From Actinomycetes bacterium (lineage in GTDB: Bacteria; Actinomycetota; Thermoleophilia; Solirubrobacterales; 70-9): DNA of 63,488 bases. Shown here one piece after another: positions 41,868 to 50,114 of the stretch. The DNA is taken from contig JAEZIQ010000010.1 in NCBI GenBank assembly GCA_023436605.1, forward strand, positions 1 to 63,488. The letters are read 5' to 3'. The notes beneath the pieces are model-generated. The model did not search any database, was not told where the DNA came from, and saw only the letters and a list, made by a program, of their open reading frames with translations. A program made the position numbers and the translations under genes. Numbering within the stretch: position 1 is the stretch's first letter; each line of letters begins with the position of its first letter.

Positions 41868-43715
41868 TCAGTCGAGGTGGCTGCGGAGGTTGTTGACCCG
41901 GACCGCCATCATCTTGAGCAGGTTCTCGAAGAAAATCGCGACCAGCGAGGGGTCGGTCGCGCGCAGGACATCGAGGTCGCCGATCTCGAGCACGTACGCC
42001 GCGACCCGGGTGTCGGCAACCGACGTGCCGATCCGGTCGCGTCCGCTCAGCATCGCCACCTCACCGAGAGTCATGCCGGGTGAAAGGGTCGCGACACGGC
42101 GGTGGTCACCATCGTCGGCCCGAAGCAGGATGCTGATCTTGCCGGCGGTGACCAGCAGCATCTCATCGACCGAGGTTTCGGTCGCGTCGTATATGACTTC
42201 CCCCGCCTCATACTCGCGATGGTCCAGATGTTGGGCCAGCAGCGCGATCTGGTCCGGGCTCATTCCGATCGTCGCACCGTGCTGCGCGAGGCTAAGTTCG
42301 GGGTCGCTCTCAACTTCACCGTACTTCTCGATCAGGCCCTGTTCGCACCACTCGAGGGCAAGGTCGAGGTCGTCGAAGGTGCGCACCGGGTGGAGTCCTT
42401 CCTTTTCCCGGTAGCGAGCCAGATCATCCGCGAAGACCGGATGGCGGTCCACGTCGGAGAAGGCGATCTCGCCACCGGCGTCTTCGTAGCTCTCGATCAA
42501 GTGGCTGAAGATCGGCACGTCGATCAGATCGATCGCCCGGACCGCGTGAAAGTCGAGCACCGCGAAGTCGGTCTCGTCGGCTCCCGCGAGGGCCGAGCTG
42601 GTGATCAGCTCGCCGGCCGCGAAGGAAAGCTCGCCCTGGAGTTCGAGCACCTTGACCCGATGGCCATGTTCAGCCAGGATCTGCTGCTCGGCCTGGGTGC
42701 GAAGCCGCTTCGAACGTGAGTCGAGACAGGTCCGTTCGACCCTGACCGGGGGCGGTGGGCGCCGGGCCGGGCTCATCACGTGGAGGTGAAGCTCGTCCGA
42801 GAGGTCTTCGCAGACCTTGATCCCCCGGACGCTGTTGCCGTGAACGTCGAGAGGCGGGGAGTAGACCGCGATCCCGAGCTGGCCGGGGAGCACGGCGATG
42901 ATCCCGCCCGCGACCCCGGACTTGGCCGGCAGCCCGACCGTGTAGAGCCAGTCACCGGCCGAGTCGTACATGCCGCAGCTGGCCATCACGCTGAGGACGT
43001 TCCGGACCGTATCCTCGCGCAGGACCCGCTCGCGGGTCACCGGGTTGAAACCGGTCGAGGCCAGGGTAGCGGCGATGACCGCGAGATCCCGACAGGTGAC
43101 CAGGGTCGAGCACTGGCGAAAATAGGTCTCGACGACGTCCTCGACGTCGGCCCCGACCACATTCGAGTTTTTCAGCAGATACGCGATCGCCCGGTTGCGA
43201 TGGCCGGTGTCGTTCTCCGAGGTGAAAACCTCCTCGTCCACGCTCAGATCCCGCCCGGCAAAGGCCGAGTATTCGTTGAGGATCCGGTCGATCGGTTTCT
43301 CGAACCCGAGCGGTTCGATCAGCGATGTAGTCGCGATCGCTCCCGCGTTGACCATCGGGTTGAGCGGCCGGCCGGTCCCCGGCTGAAGGGTGATCGAGTT
43401 GAAAGCCTCGCCGCTCGGTTCGACGTCGACATGCTCCCGCACCGTCTCCTCGCCAGCGGTTTCAAGCGCAAGTGCGAAAGTCAGCGGCTTTGAGATCGAC
43501 TGAATCGTGAACTCGCGCCGCGTATCCCCCACCTCGTAAACGGAACCATCGGCAGTGACCATCGAAATCCCGAACCAGGCCGGATCAGCCGTCGCCAGTT
43601 CGGGGATGTAACTGGCTACCTCGCCCGACAGGTCCCCCGCGTGCCGTTCATGCAGCCGCTCGAGCAAAGCCTGGACAGGCGACGCGGTGCGGGAACTCGA
43701 ATCAGTCGAACTCAT
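41868..43715 (-). CDS. glsA: Glutaminase A fused to STAS and cyclic-nucleotide-binding domains
   Basis: A 615-residue, three-domain protein. Residues about 13-305 are a glutaminase of the serine-dependent beta-lactamase fold, with the Ser73-x-x-Lys76 pair (QSISKP); it converts glutamine to glutamate and ammonia. Residues about 345-455 form a STAS domain (ELQGELSFAAGEL; VLDFHAVRAID), and 465-605 a cNMP-binding domain (YEAGEVIYDATE; PGMTLGEVAMLSGRDR). The arrangement implies nucleotide-controlled glutaminase activity. Transcribed alone, divergent from the DtxR gene. Confidence 0.92.
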   Translation of the reverse strand: MSSTDSSSRTASPVQALLERLHERHAGDLSGEVASYIPELATADPAWFGISMVTADGSVYEVGDTRREFTIQSISKPLTFALALETAGEETVREHVDVEPSGEAFNSITLQPGTGRPLNPMVNAGAIATTSLIEPLGFEKPIDRILNEYSAFAGRDLSVDEEVFTSENDTGHRNRAIAYLLKNSNVVGADVEDVVETYFRQCSTLVTCRDLAVIAATLASTGFNPVTRERVLREDTVRNVLSVMASCGMYDSAGDWLYTVGLPAKSGVAGGIIAVLPGQLGIAVYSPPLDVHGNSVRGIKVCEDLSDELHLHVMSPARRPPPPVRVERTCLDSRSKRLRTQAEQQILAEHGHRVKVLELQGELSFAAGELITSSALAGADETDFAVLDFHAVRAIDLIDVPIFSHLIESYEDAGGEIAFSDVDRHPVFADDLARYREKEGLHPVRTFDDLDLALEWCEQGLIEKYGEVESDPELSLAQHGATIGMSPDQIALLAQHLDHREYEAGEVIYDATETSVDEMLLVTAGKISILLRADDGDHRRVATLSPGMTLGEVAMLSGRDRIGTSVADTRVAAYVLEIGDLDVLRATDPSLVAIFFENLLKMMAVRVNNLRSHLD

Positions 43716-43758
43716 TGATCAGTGGACTCTCGCACACTGCACGTCCCGAGGTTTTGGC

Positions 43759-43764
43759 TAGGCT
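43759..43764 (+). promoter_or_regulatory. -10 box of the leaderless DtxR gene
   Basis: TAGGCT lies six bases before the GTG start. The flanking sequence TTTGGCTAGGCTCAA resembles half of a DtxR-type iron box, so autoregulation is possible. Confidence 0.45.
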
Positions 43765-43770
43765 CAACTT

Positions 43771-44475
43771 GTGAGTCCTGCTGCTGCCAGCCAACCTGGA
43801 GAAAAGACCGAGGCTCTGCCGACCGCGGCAGTCGAGGACTACGCGAAGGCGATCTATTCGCTGACCGGTTGGGGTGAGGAAACCGCGTCGACCAATGATC
43901 TCGCCGAGAAGCTCGGAGTCAAGGCCGGATCGGTCTCGGCGATGATCAAGAAGCTGGACGCGGCCGGGCTGGTCGAGCGGGTCCCGTACCACGGGGTGAG
44001 GCTCACCTCTGACGGCACCAGGGTTGCGATGGCGGTGCTCCGGCGACACCGGCTGCTCGAGCTTTTTCTGGCCGAAGTGCTCGACGTTCCCTGGGACCGG
44101 GTGCACGACGAGGCGGAGGTGCTCGAACACGCGCTTTCCGAGAACCTGACCGACCTGATTTCGGCCAAGCTCGGTGAACCCGGTTTCGATCCGCACGGGG
44201 ACCCGATTCCTGATCGAGATCTCGAGATCACCGAGACCGAGACCACTGCCTTGGCCGATCTCGCTCCCGGGGACTCGGCCCGTTTTGTGCGGGTCTCGGA
44301 CTCCAACCCCGAGATGCTGGCCTATCTCAGCGAGTGCGGAATCGCCGTCGGTGACCAGTTCGAGCTGGTCGAGCGTCAGCCGTTCGATGGTCCGATCACC
44401 GTGAAGATCGGCGATAACACCCATGTCCTCGGGTTGACCCTCGCCCAGGCGATGCGGGTCGATCACACCGGCTGA
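43771..44475 (+). CDS. DtxR/IdeR/MntR-type metal-dependent transcriptional regulator
   Basis: A 234-residue repressor: winged helix (residues 20-80; TNDLAEKLGVKAGSVSAMIKKLDAAGLV), metal-binding dimerisation domain (RRHRLLELFLAEVL... HDEAEVLEH near 92-118) and a C-terminal FeoA/SH3-like domain (about 160-230). The metal, Fe(II) or Mn(II), cannot be assigned from the motif. The GTG start follows TAGGCT by six bases. A DtxR-like site before the copper oxidase-ZIP operon (48374) is a possible target. Confidence 0.92.
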   Translation: MSPAAASQPGEKTEALPTAAVEDYAKAIYSLTGWGEETASTNDLAEKLGVKAGSVSAMIKKLDAAGLVERVPYHGVRLTSDGTRVAMAVLRRHRLLELFLAEVLDVPWDRVHDEAEVLEHALSENLTDLISAKLGEPGFDPHGDPIPDRDLEITETETTALADLAPGDSARFVRVSDSNPEMLAYLSECGIAVGDQFELVERQPFDGPITVKIGDNTHVLGLTLAQAMRVDHTG

Positions 44476-44494
44476 ATCCTGGTCGTAGCTGCGG

Positions 44495-45904
44495 TTATCC
44501 GGGCTTCGGCCCGCCCGGAGTGGCGATGTTGCCGGGACCCCCGGGAATCGGCGTCGGGTCAGCCGGCGGCACAGGAGTCGGGTCGGTTGACGGCGGGACC
44601 GGGGTTGGATCCGGAACCGGTGTTGGCGTGGTCGGATCGGAACCGGTAGGCGGGGTCGGATTCTGGCCGACTGACGGTCCCGACGGGTTGCGTCCGCCGC
44701 CCTGGTTGCCGCCCGGCCCGGGATTGCCCGGACGGCCCGGGGTGCCGGGATCATCACCACCGGTAATGGTCACCTCCGGGGTTTCAGAGGAGTCACGGGA
44801 ACTGCCCGATCGGCCCTTCACCGCTTTGGTCACCTCCTTGCCAGCGGGATGGACCGGCAGCTTCAGGTCCTTCGACGCGGGTTTGACGATCAGGTCCCTT
44901 ACCTCGTCCCGGCGTTCGGGCGCGTTCGCTTCAGAAAGCAGCAGAAAGGCGAAGATCGCCAGGACCAGAGCCGAGCCGGCCCCGACCAGAGCGGTCCGCT
45001 TCACATTCCGGACCGGCTCGATTCTTTGCGGGAGCCCGTCGTCGACCGACGGATCCGGATCGGGGCGTTCAACCCGAGACCAGTCGTGACCGGTGATTTC
45101 GCTGGCCCTGGCCATGACGTCACGGAAGATGTAGGCGGCCGGAACGATCGGGATCCAGGCCCGGTATGACACCCCGGCCTCAGCCATCTCCTCGCTCGCG
45201 ACCTGGCAGTTGGCGCATTCAGCAAGGTGGGCATCGAGCCAGCCGTCATCGTCGAGTAGTTCCCCGTCCTGGCGGCAGGCGATCTCCCCGTGGGCCCGCT
45301 CGCAGTCGGCCGACGCCAAGGCGACCGAGGCGGCGGCACCGGCACGCATCTCTTTGCGCAGGCTGATCCGGGCCCTCGAGATCAGCTGGGCGACCGCGTT
45401 CGGCTTCATGTCCATGATGCCGGCGATCTGGTCGTAGCTCAGCGAATCAAGTTCACGCAGGGCGAGAACTTCGCGCTGGCGTTCCGGCAGCCGTTGGTTG
45501 GCGGCCTTGACCGCCAACTCCTGGGATCCGGCGAGCGCGGCTCGCTCCGGGTCCAGTTCGAGATCCGGGAGCTGGCCCCGGGCCGGCCCTTCTGCCTCTT
45601 CGGGTACTGCCCCGGTCGGCTCCGTCTTCCTGCGCCTGGCGATCACGTCGTACCCGGCGTTTCTGGCCGCCGTGTAGAGGTAGGCCCCGAACTGAAGGTT
45701 CTCCTGGTCGAGGTCGGGCAGTTTCGCCATGACCTTGAGGAAAGCCTCCTGCGTCGCATCTTCGGCTTCGTGACGGTCACCGAGCAGCCGGAGCACGTAA
45801 TTGAAGATGCGCCGTTCGTACGACTCATAGAGACGTGCGAACGCCGGGCCGTCCCCCTCGGCGGCAGCCCGGACGAGGCGGGATTCCTCGGGCCCGGAGA
45901 GCAT
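44495..45904 (-). CDS. Membrane-tethered ECF-like sigma factor fused to an anti-sigma-type zinc finger
   Basis: A 469-residue fusion. Residues 10-90 are sigma-70 region 2 (EDATQEAFLKVMAKL), 130-185 region 4 (RLPERQREVLALRELDSLSYDQIAG). Then comes a ZAS-like zinc site (His226-x3-Cys230-x2-Cys233), one membrane span (304-324) and an outer Pro/Gly/Thr-rich tail from about 380 (PTPVPDPTPVPP). Sigma and anti-sigma functions are normally on separate proteins. Release by proteolysis after a signal outside the membrane is the obvious model but is inferred. The ATG follows TACATT by six bases. Confidence 0.88.
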   Translation of the reverse strand: MLSGPEESRLVRAAAEGDGPAFARLYESYERRIFNYVLRLLGDRHEAEDATQEAFLKVMAKLPDLDQENLQFGAYLYTAARNAGYDVIARRRKTEPTGAVPEEAEGPARGQLPDLELDPERAALAGSQELAVKAANQRLPERQREVLALRELDSLSYDQIAGIMDMKPNAVAQLISRARISLRKEMRAGAAASVALASADCERAHGEIACRQDGELLDDDGWLDAHLAECANCQVASEEMAEAGVSYRAWIPIVPAAYIFRDVMARASEITGHDWSRVERPDPDPSVDDGLPQRIEPVRNVKRTALVGAGSALVLAIFAFLLLSEANAPERRDEVRDLIVKPASKDLKLPVHPAGKEVTKAVKGRSGSSRDSSETPEVTITGGDDPGTPGRPGNPGPGGNQGGGRNPSGPSVGQNPTPPTGSDPTTPTPVPDPTPVPPSTDPTPVPPADPTPIPGGPGNIATPGGPKPG

Positions 45905-45937
45905 GTGAGAAATGTAACAGCGCTCCGGTCCGAAAGA

Positions 45938-46015
45938 TCACTTTGCCTGCCTGACAAACCGTGAGGACGCGGTCGAGATGCATCTTTTTCCGGCGGCATC
46001 GTTTGCCTTGTTCAT
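45938..46015 (-). CDS. Possible 25-codon small reading frame
   Basis: ATG at 46015 has GGGGAG seven bases upstream and encodes 25 residues, MNKANDAAGKRC then basic and Ser-rich, ending before the promoter of the sigma-factor gene. It directly follows the structured element at 46027-46109. It could be a leader peptide or a small basic protein. Evidence is limited to the ribosome site and position. Confidence 0.35.
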   Translation of the reverse strand: MNKANDAAGKRCISTASSRFVRQAK

Positions 46016-46026
46016 GTCTTTCTCCC

Positions 46027-46109
46027 CGCTGGTGGTTGGATCGGCCGGCTTTGCCAAGCCCTTTCACCGGTGCAACGAGGAACCGGCCCGTTACTTACGC
46101 GGGCCAGCG
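46027..46109 (-). ncRNA. Candidate structured RNA (closed multi-helix junction)
   Basis: On the minus strand CGCTGG (46109-46104) pairs with CCAGCG (46032-46027) and encloses three small hairpins: CCCG...CGGG, CCGGT...ACCGG and GGCTT-GGCA-AAGCC. A ribosome site and short frame follow within 15 bases. The closed four-helix form looks like a cis-regulatory RNA, but no known riboswitch consensus fits. Confidence 0.4.
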
Positions 46110-46126
46110 AACTTTTCGTGTCGGTT

Positions 46127-47305
46127 CTAGACCGAGACCAGCAAACCGGTCAGATAAAGGGCGAGGGCACCGATCGCCATCGCCGCCGCAGTGACCGGGG
46201 TGAGTAGCTTGCCTGCCTTGTCGCGCATCGCCGGCAGCAGCTGGACGATGACCTGGGCGATCGCACCGACCCCGACCCCGACCAGGGCGGCGGCGATCTC
46301 CGGACTGCCGACCGAGCCGCCGATCAGGGCCCCGAGGAGCGCCGGGCCTCCGGCAATCAGGCCGAACCCGAGCAGCCGCCAGGGACGAACCTTCTCTTCC
46401 GCCAGCGGCGCGACGATCGCGAGACCTTCGGTCGTGTTGTGGATCGCGAAACCGATGATCAGAAAGGCTCCAAGAGCCAGCTCGCCGATCGCATAGGCCG
46501 ACCCGATCGCGAGACCCTCGCCAAGATTGTGAAGTCCGATTCCGATCGCCACCATCAGCGCCAGTTGCCAGGGAGAAGCGCCACTGGCTGCCGCGCTCCT
46601 GCGACGGTTCTTCACCCAGAGATCGATCCCCGACAGGAGCAGGAAAGCCAGGGCCGCGGCCAGGAAGACCAGCGCCGCCCCACCGAAGATGCCGCCACCC
46701 TCGGCGCTCAGCTCGAAGGCGTCGAAGGTGCCGTCGATCGCAAGAAATCCGAGCAGCCCCACCGTGAAGGCGATCAGGGCGGTGATCCAGCGCTGACCGC
46801 CTCGCCGCAGGACCGGCAGGACGATCATCCCGAGGGTTACGGGGATGACCCCGATGTAGAGGCCGATGATGATCATCGAAAGCATGAATCCACCGTCGGT
46901 TTTCGGGGTTTCGACGGCGGCTCCGATCTGGGCTGGGATCAGGAGGCCGGTGGAAGTCATCAGGCTGATTGCGTACGGCGATCCTTCGACCCATGGGTAA
47001 TGGAGCGTCACCTTGCCGGAGTCGAGACGGTCGATGCTCTTGCCGCCGCCCTCGAATCCGACGAAGGCGTCGTTGACGATGGCCTGCCGGACCGTGACCG
47101 GGTCGGGACCGGCGTTTCTCAGGTGGAGTTCGATCTCACCGGGATTGAGGACGGTCCGCTCGATCCGCAGATCCTCGATCGGCGGACCCTGCCGCTCGGG
47201 CAGGGTGTCCTTGCCGAGGATCGCGAGGGCAACCAGCACGGCTGCGATCACCGCCACCACCCCGGTGGCCAATGCCCAGAGTGGGATGCGGGCGGTCCGG
47301 TTCAA
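46127..47305 (-). CDS. ZIP-family metal transporter with extracytoplasmic N-terminal domain
   Basis: A protein of about 392 residues: an N-terminal membrane span, an outside beta domain of about 100 residues (LRIERTVLNPGEIELHLRN...), then eight further hydrophobic segments. The metal-path motifs HNLGEGLAIG and HNTTEGLAIV are those of TM4 and TM5 of ZIP proteins, which import Zn, Fe or Mn. The TTG at 47305 overlaps the stop of the oxidase gene (TTGA) with GAGG upstream; an ATG at 47332 is the alternative. The added domain is unusual for ZIP and may interact with the oxidase. Confidence 0.82.
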   Translation of the reverse strand: MNRTARIPLWALATGVVAVIAAVLVALAILGKDTLPERQGPPIEDLRIERTVLNPGEIELHLRNAGPDPVTVRQAIVNDAFVGFEGGGKSIDRLDSGKVTLHYPWVEGSPYAISLMTSTGLLIPAQIGAAVETPKTDGGFMLSMIIIGLYIGVIPVTLGMIVLPVLRRGGQRWITALIAFTVGLLGFLAIDGTFDAFELSAEGGGIFGGAALVFLAAALAFLLLSGIDLWVKNRRRSAAASGASPWQLALMVAIGIGLHNLGEGLAIGSAYAIGELALGAFLIIGFAIHNTTEGLAIVAPLAEEKVRPWRLLGFGLIAGGPALLGALIGGSVGSPEIAAALVGVGVGAIAQVIVQLLPAMRDKAGKLLTPVTAAAMAIGALALYLTGLLVSV

Positions 47306-48354
47306 TCGACTACCTCGAAGAAACCCATCCATCCAAGTTCGGCGAACTCCGACTTGTGGGCGTGGAACATGTACTTGCCGGTGAACGGGAACCGCATCTC
47401 GAGAATCGCCCGCTGGCCCTGCACCTGGGAGATCGTGTCGGTGAACTCGACCGGTTCCAGGCTGGTCCCGGTCGGGAAGAACTGGAAGAAGTTCGCGTGC
47501 AGGTGGAATGAGTTGATCGGGTCGTACTCGAGCATGTTCGTCAGGTAGACCCGAACCAGCTGATCCCGTTTGACCCGGATCGGGTGGTACATGTAGTGGA
47601 AGGGAATCCCGTTGACGAAGTAGAACTGGTTGCCCTCGGCGTCGAGGGTCGTGTTCCAGCCGCCCTGGACCATCACCATCTCGTCCGCTTCGGGCCGCCC
47701 CTCCGGCGGGTCGATGATCAACGTGCCGTACATGCCCCGGGCGATGTGCTCGGCCAGCGGATTGGCATGACAGTGGAAGAGGTGAAGTCCGAACGGTTCG
47801 GCGGTGAACTCGTAGGTGGTCCGCTCTCCGGGTTGGATCAGGCCGGCACCGAGGCCGGGCACCCCGTCCATGGCCGCGGTGTGGATGCCGTGGAAGTGGA
47901 TCGTGTGGGGGTGAACCGAGCCGTTTCCGAAATGAATCCTGAGCAGGTCCCCGGCGTTGCACCTGAGGGTCCTCCCCGGTACCTGGCCGTCATAGGTCCA
48001 GGCCGGGAACATGACGCCAGGGGCGATCTCCAGTTCCTTGTCGATCGAGTTGATCTCCCATTCGCGAAGGGTCCGGCCGTCGGGAAGCCTGGTGGTGCGG
48101 CCCCAATCGAAGTGCCGGAGGAACTTGTCCGGATCGAACCCGTTGGCCTTGGCCGGATCGAAGGATTCACCGCCGACCAGAACCGGTCCGTCGGCGCCAT
48201 TGTGAACGTGGACCTCGCCATGACCCATCTCTTCGTGATTCATCGCGCCGGCGGGAGCCGCGGCCTCGCCACCGAGCATGGCGCCGACTCCGGCACCGGC
48301 AGCCGCGGTCAGCCCCAACCGGCCCAGCAGCGCTCGTCTTGTCAGGGAAACCAT
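47302..48354 (-). CDS. Tat-exported two-domain multicopper oxidase
   Basis: A 350-residue protein with a twin-arginine signal (LTRRALLGRLG) and two cupredoxin domains. Copper motifs: H150-TI-H153-F-H155, H194-C195-H196 (type 1 Cys) with M208, then H284-L-H286 and H331-A-H333 in the second domain. The lack of a Cys in the last motif places the type 1 copper in domain 1, as in small laccases or nitrite-reductase-like proteins. It probably oxidises a metal ion or phenol outside the cell; coupling with ZIP points to metal oxidation and uptake. Confidence 0.85.
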   Translation of the reverse strand: MVSLTRRALLGRLGLTAAAGAGVGAMLGGEAAAPAGAMNHEEMGHGEVHVHNGADGPVLVGGESFDPAKANGFDPDKFLRHFDWGRTTRLPDGRTLREWEINSIDKELEIAPGVMFPAWTYDGQVPGRTLRCNAGDLLRIHFGNGSVHPHTIHFHGIHTAAMDGVPGLGAGLIQPGERTTYEFTAEPFGLHLFHCHANPLAEHIARGMYGTLIIDPPEGRPEADEMVMVQGGWNTTLDAEGNQFYFVNGIPFHYMYHPIRVKRDQLVRVYLTNMLEYDPINSFHLHANFFQFFPTGTSLEPVEFTDTISQVQGQRAILEMRFPFTGKYMFHAHKSEFAELGWMGFFEVVD

Positions 48355-48373
48355 TGCCTGATTGAATCATATT

Positions 48374-48389
48374 TTTAGGCACAACTAAA
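48374..48389. promoter_or_regulatory. Candidate DtxR-family operator TTTAGGCACAACTAAA
   Basis: Twenty bases before the oxidase start lies TTTAG-GCACAA-CTAAA, an inverted repeat resembling sites of DtxR/MntR proteins (TTTAGG...CCTAAA form). A DtxR-type regulator is encoded 4 kb away. A second, larger repeat (AGGCACAAC...GTTGTGTCCT) overlaps it. Confidence 0.45.
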
Positions 48390-48413
48390 TAATTGTTGTG
48401 TCCTACTGAGCGA

Positions 48414-49367
48414 TCAGGCCGTCTGCTTTGGCTTCGGGTCGGCCCGCGGCTCCAGTTGCAGTTGTTTCTCGGCTCCACCCACTCCTTCGCTGATCTGACG
48501 GGTCCGCTCGACTTCCGAATTGAGCTCAAGACCGAAGAGCACCGCGAGATTCGAGATCCAGAACCAGATCAGCAGCACCACGAACCCGGCGAGGGTGCCG
48601 TACGTCTCGTTGTAGGAACCGAAGTTTCCGGCGTAGAAGGCGAAGCCGGCCGAGGCAAGGATCCAGATCACCAGGGCCACCACGGCACCGGGAGTGAAGA
48701 AGTGAAAGCGGCCCGGAGTCACGTTCGGCGAGAAATGAAAGAGGACCGCGAACATGATCAGCACCAGGGCGATCATTACCGGCCACTTCGCGAAACCCCA
48801 GATATCGACGGCGGTCGACCCGATCCCGAGGGGCTCGGCAACCGCCCGGACCACCGGGCCGGTCATGACCAGACCGATCGCGAGCAGGGCGAGAATCAGG
48901 ATCATCACGATCGTGATCCCCAACTGAAGCGGCTTCAGCCTCCAGAACGGCCTGCCCTCGCGGGTTTCATAGATCACATTCGAGGCGCGACCGAAGGCGC
49001 CGATGTATCCGGACGCCGCCCAGATTGCCAGAGCGAGCCCGATCACGAAAGTGACCCCGGAGGCACCCCGATTCGAGGTGATGCCCTCGACCGGCCCCTT
49101 GAAGGTGTCGGCCGCCGTGTCCGGTCCGAGATTCGAGACGATCTCGGTCAGCTTTTCGGTGGTGGCTTCCGGATCGGCAAAGATCCCGATCACGGAGACC
49201 AGGGCGATCAGCATCGGGAACAGTGAAAGCAGCCCGTAGTAGGTGAGGGCGGCGGCCCAGTCGGTCATGCCGTCCTCCATGTACTCGGTCGCGCTCCGCT
49301 TCAGGGTCGCGAACAGGGTGTCTTTCCGCTCGACGCCCTCCGGCTTCATCTCGGTTGCCTCGGACAT
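48414..49367 (-). CDS. YihY/BrkB family membrane protein
   Basis: A 317-residue protein with six predicted membrane segments. AALTYYGLLSLFPMLIALVS near residue 40 and FTPGAVVALVIWILAS near residue 230 are typical of the YihY/virulence factor BrkB family. Its role is unsettled. The ATG at 49367 follows TACAGA by six bases, better than the GTG at 49391. It lies 36 bases after the YceH gene and may be transcribed with the mutase operon or separately. Confidence 0.88.
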   Translation of the reverse strand: MSEATEMKPEGVERKDTLFATLKRSATEYMEDGMTDWAAALTYYGLLSLFPMLIALVSVIGIFADPEATTEKLTEIVSNLGPDTAADTFKGPVEGITSNRGASGVTFVIGLALAIWAASGYIGAFGRASNVIYETREGRPFWRLKPLQLGITIVMILILALLAIGLVMTGPVVRAVAEPLGIGSTAVDIWGFAKWPVMIALVLIMFAVLFHFSPNVTPGRFHFFTPGAVVALVIWILASAGFAFYAGNFGSYNETYGTLAGFVVLLIWFWISNLAVLFGLELNSEVERTRQISEGVGGAEKQLQLEPRADPKPKQTA

Positions 49368-49403
49368 ACCGGGTCTGTACCCGGCCCGCACAGCCGGAAT
49401 CGC

Positions 49404-50114
49404 TCAGGCGCCGAGTTGTTCGCGCAGGTCGTCGAGCAGGGCGCGGAGCGCCGAGAGCTCGCGGGTGAGCTCGCCGACCTGGCGCTCAAGCTGCTCGATC
49501 CGCTCCGTTTCCGGCGTATCAACCGGAACCGGCAGCGGCTCATCGGCCGTAGCCGATTCAGAGGCGAACGTTTCCGTCCGCCCCACACCAGCGTCAACGG
49601 CTTCCGGCATTTCAGTTTCGGCCAGGCTCTCGCCCCCGAGCAGCTGGCGGTAGCGGTCTTCCTTCTGCCCGGGACGGCGGGGCAGTCGCTCGACCAGCTC
49701 GCGCGAGGTGAGCGCGTCGAGCGTGGTCTGGAGGGCGTCCAGATCGTGGAAGCCAAACATCCGCTCGGTACGCTGCTTGAGCTGGCCGGGAGTCTGTTCG
49801 CCACGGAGCATCAGCACCGCGAGGACCGAGATCTGATCGTCGGCGAGGGAGAGCTCGGTGTCGAGCAGGTGGCGGTACTTGGGCGAGCGGCTGGTGTGAC
49901 CGGAGGCACCGCGGATCCAGCGACGGCGGCCGAGTTCACCCAGCGCCTTGCGGATCTCTACCTCGTCGTAATCGACGACCGGTTCACGGTTGGTCGACTG
50001 GTTGCAGGCGAGCCGCAGCGAGTTCAGGGTCAGCGGGTACTGATCGGGTGTGGTCCGCTGCTTCTCGATCAGGCAGCCGAGCACCCGGATCTCGACGTCG
50101 GTCGGCCCGATCAC
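49404..50114 (-). CDS. YceH/DUF480 family protein
   Basis: A 236-residue protein with two winged-helix domains (VLGCLIEKQRTTPDQYPLTLNSL near 11-33; QISVLAVLMLRGEQTPGQLKQRT near 105-125) and a C-terminal coiled coil (205-233). DUF480 proteins are of unknown function, probably DNA- or protein-binding. Its start overlaps the meaB stop by four bases, so it is part of the methylmalonyl-CoA mutase message, an unexpected partner. Confidence 0.9.
   Translation of the reverse strand: MIGPTDVEIRVLGCLIEKQRTTPDQYPLTLNSLRLACNQSTNREPVVDYDEVEIRKALGELGRRRWIRGASGHTSRSPKYRHLLDTELSLADDQISVLAVLMLRGEQTPGQLKQRTERMFGFHDLDALQTTLDALTSRELVERLPRRPGQKEDRYRQLLGGESLAETEMPEAVDAGVGRTETFASESATADEPLPVPVDTPETERIEQLERQVGELTRELSALRALLDDLREQLGA

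Noticed and set aside
45825..46067. 80-codon minus-strand frame overlapping the sigma-factor start
   Set aside because: It has no ribosome site and overlaps both a conserved gene and its promoter.
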